A stretch of DNA of 6,414 nt from assembly GCA_016292335.1 (NCBI GenBank), contig JAECRX010000224.1:1-6414 (forward strand). The letters are read 5' to 3'. The translations under genes were made by a program, and so were the position numbers. This DNA comes from Candidatus Sifarchaeum subterraneum. GTDB lineage: Archaea > Asgardarchaeota > Sifarchaeia > Sifarchaeales > Sifarchaeaceae. This document shows, piece after piece, positions 5,260-6,414 of the stretch. How positions within the stretch are numbered: position 1 is the first letter of the stretch; every line of letters starts with the position of its first letter. The notes beneath the pieces are model-generated. The model was not told the DNA's origin. It made no database searches and saw only the letters and a list, made by a program, of their open reading frames with translations.

Positions 5260-6096
5260 TTAAGAAATAAGAAGATTTTCCTGCAAAAATTGAAGAGGTA
5301 AAATTTGTTGGATCTCTTCAATGATAGTGAAAAAGCCAAAATTTTTGATTTTGTTAAGACTCTTTAAAAAATGAAATAATTCCACTAGAATATCATTTTC
5401 AGGTATTTGAATTAGCATACCTTCTGTCTCACCATTAAGTTTGAACACTCTGATTGAATAAAAGTCTTTTAACACTAAAAAAAGGGATTTAATAATTCTT
5501 TCATCATTGGTTTCTATCCAGATGATATTATCAAATTTACGAGACTTATTTTCCCATAAAACCTTGCTTGAATAGTATTTGCTTATTCGCTCCTGTAAAT
5601 CAGACTTTTTCAAATTTAATTGAGTTGAAATTGCTTCAACATTGATATTATTTTTATTGAAGATGTATTCTAAAATTTGCAAATCTTTTGACTCATATTT
5701 CAGTTTTATATTTTCAGTTTCATTCCATAGAATGTCAAAAAATTCTCCTTCAATCAATATTTTCTTCAAATTGTGATCCCATGCAAAAGAACTCGAAAGT
5801 GAATATCCAATATTATTTTTATTTTCACTCATCCAGATGTTCTCTATTTCCATGACTTTAAAATTTCTGATCCAATTCCACGCGACTAGTTGACGAAAAT
5901 TCTTTGTTATAGCATTTTCAAGTGATAATGGTCCTGAAAAAATGCAAAACAAAGTATTTTTTTTGCCTCCTGCTACTATATATGCTTCTGTTAAATATTG
6001 GAATATTTTAATTTTCTCAATTGCTTTTTCTTTTTCAATTAAATCAGTAATCGCTAAAAATTGTTTCAAGCCAAGGGGCAAGTAATTTAGTTTCAA
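5260..6096 (-). CDS. Unrecognised protein with a probable winged-helix segment
   Basis: This 278-residue protein was not recognised as a named family. Residues about 135-185 resemble a winged helix-turn-helix of the Lrp/MarR style: SKDLQILEYIFNKN, then INVEAISTQLNLKKSDLQER with the turn at TQLNLKKS, then a short wing ending WENKSR. The N-terminal 130 residues (KIFQYLTEAYIVAGGKKN, CIFSGPLSLENA) and the C-terminal 90 residues look like mixed alpha/beta domains that could sense a ligand or dimerise. There is no signal peptide or clear membrane segment. It may be a transcription regulator, but target and signal are unknown. It is the most AT-rich gene here (11 G+C in 60 at 5641-5700), rich in Asn, Lys and Ile. 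The TTG start at 6096 has no ribosome site and follows a TGA (6100-6102). The same frame is open further upstream to an ATG at 6135. Confidence 0.7.
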   Translation of the reverse strand: MKLNYLPLGLKQFLAITDLIEKEKAIEKIKIFQYLTEAYIVAGGKKNTLFCIFSGPLSLENAITKNFRQLVAWNWIRNFKVMEIENIWMSENKNNIGYSLSSSFAWDHNLKKILIEGEFFDILWNETENIKLKYESKDLQILEYIFNKNNINVEAISTQLNLKKSDLQERISKYYSSKVLWENKSRKFDNIIWIETNDERIIKSLFLVLKDFYSIRVFKLNGETEGMLIQIPENDILVELFHFLKSLNKIKNFGFFTIIEEIQQILPLQFLQENLLIS

Positions 6097-6136
6097 AATT
6101 CAACACGTGGGGTAGTTGATTTTTTCCATACTCATC

Positions 6137-6364
6137 TTTAAACAAATCGGTTTTTCATTTTTAGAATCGGAAATTGGACGTTAGTTTTTCGTAAATCTTG
6201 AATACAGAAACTATTGTTTATTTAACTGAGAAATATTCAATAACATTGGCTCTTTTCAGTTATAATAATTTGAATACTAGATAGACTTAATTTTGAACTA
6301 ATCTATAGATAATAATTAGCGTAAATTTATTTTTATCATCTAGTATTTTTATCGGACATAGACG
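6137..6364. other. AT-rich intergenic region with several dyads
   Basis: No gene is seen here. The stretch holds an inverted repeat AATACTAGAT (6273-6282) with ATCTAGTATT (6338-6347), a perfect palindrome ATCTATAGAT (6301-6310) between its arms, and nested CTAAT (6298-6302) with ATTAG (6315-6319). It also holds AACTGA near 6221 opposed to TCAGTT near 6256. It separates the leftward unrecognised gene from a + strand promoter at the right edge, so it is probably a divergent regulatory region. Confidence 0.5.
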
Positions 6365-6379
6365 AAAAATTTATATAAC
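6365..6379 (+). promoter_or_regulatory. TATA promoter for a gene beyond the right edge
   Basis: Five A residues (6365-6369) followed by TTTATATAAC (6370-6379) make a good archaeal BRE-TATA pair. Transcription would start near 6400. No start codon with an open frame is visible before the window ends, so the gene lies outside. Confidence 0.5.
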
Positions 6380-6414
6380 TATTAATACTTATTACAACAA
6401 AAATATATAAAAAC

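Noticed and set aside
5145..5339. Minus-strand frame of 64 codons spanning the gap between the two rightmost genes
   Set aside because: It overlaps the 3' end of one gene and the 5' end of the other in a different frame, has no family features, and crosses the promoter-like stretch.

Overview
The window reads as AT-rich archaeal DNA. The evidence is TATA-type promoters about 25 to 50 bases ahead of genes, at least one apparently leaderless start, oligo-T stretches behind genes, and a gene set typical of anaerobic archaea. These are corrinoid methyl transfer, an AmmeMemoRadiSam radical SAM enzyme, an NP-I nucleoside phosphorylase and an AlkD-like protein. A Bathyarchaeia-like or other uncultured anaerobic archaeon would fit, but the lineage cannot be fixed from this window.

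Left part (about 200-2301, + strand): a methyl-transfer operon. A perfect 19-base dyad (200-218) sits directly against a TATA element (227-234). Next come a small unrecognised ORF of about 48 codons (298-444), a two-domain corrinoid protein (462-1088), and a UroD/MtaA-superfamily methyltransferase (1095-2276). The gaps are 17 and 6 bases, and a poly-T terminator closes the unit. The corrinoid protein has the DxHxxG cobalt-ligand motif. Its partner has the UroD-like scaffold, but by my hand alignment it lacks the His-x-Cys...Cys zinc site of MtaA/MtbA. This unit is clearly more GC-rich than the rest (27/60 in one hand-counted line against 11/60 in a line of the rightmost gene).

Middle and right part (2478-6135, - strand): four genes read leftward. 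They are the radical SAM enzyme AmrS (3491-2478), an NP-I family nucleoside phosphorylase (4433-3663, with a TATA box placing transcription start at the ATG), an AlkD-like HEAT-repeat protein (4480 to about 5139 or further, start problematic), and an unrecognised protein with a probable winged-helix segment (6096-5260, also with a problematic start). Each gap has its own promoter-like or terminator-like signals, so these look like separate or loosely linked units. AmrS converges on the methyltransferase operon.

The right edge (about 6140-6414) is non-coding, very AT-rich and rich in dyads. It ends in a strong + strand TATA element for a gene beyond the window. The left edge (1-199) holds only short broken minus-strand frames.

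The most interesting items are the methyltransferase with the altered metal site together with its small companion ORF and operator-like dyad, and several places where a coding-looking frame is interrupted once (2322-2516 and the 5' ends of the two rightmost genes). No CRISPR array, rRNA, tRNA or insertion sequence was recognised.
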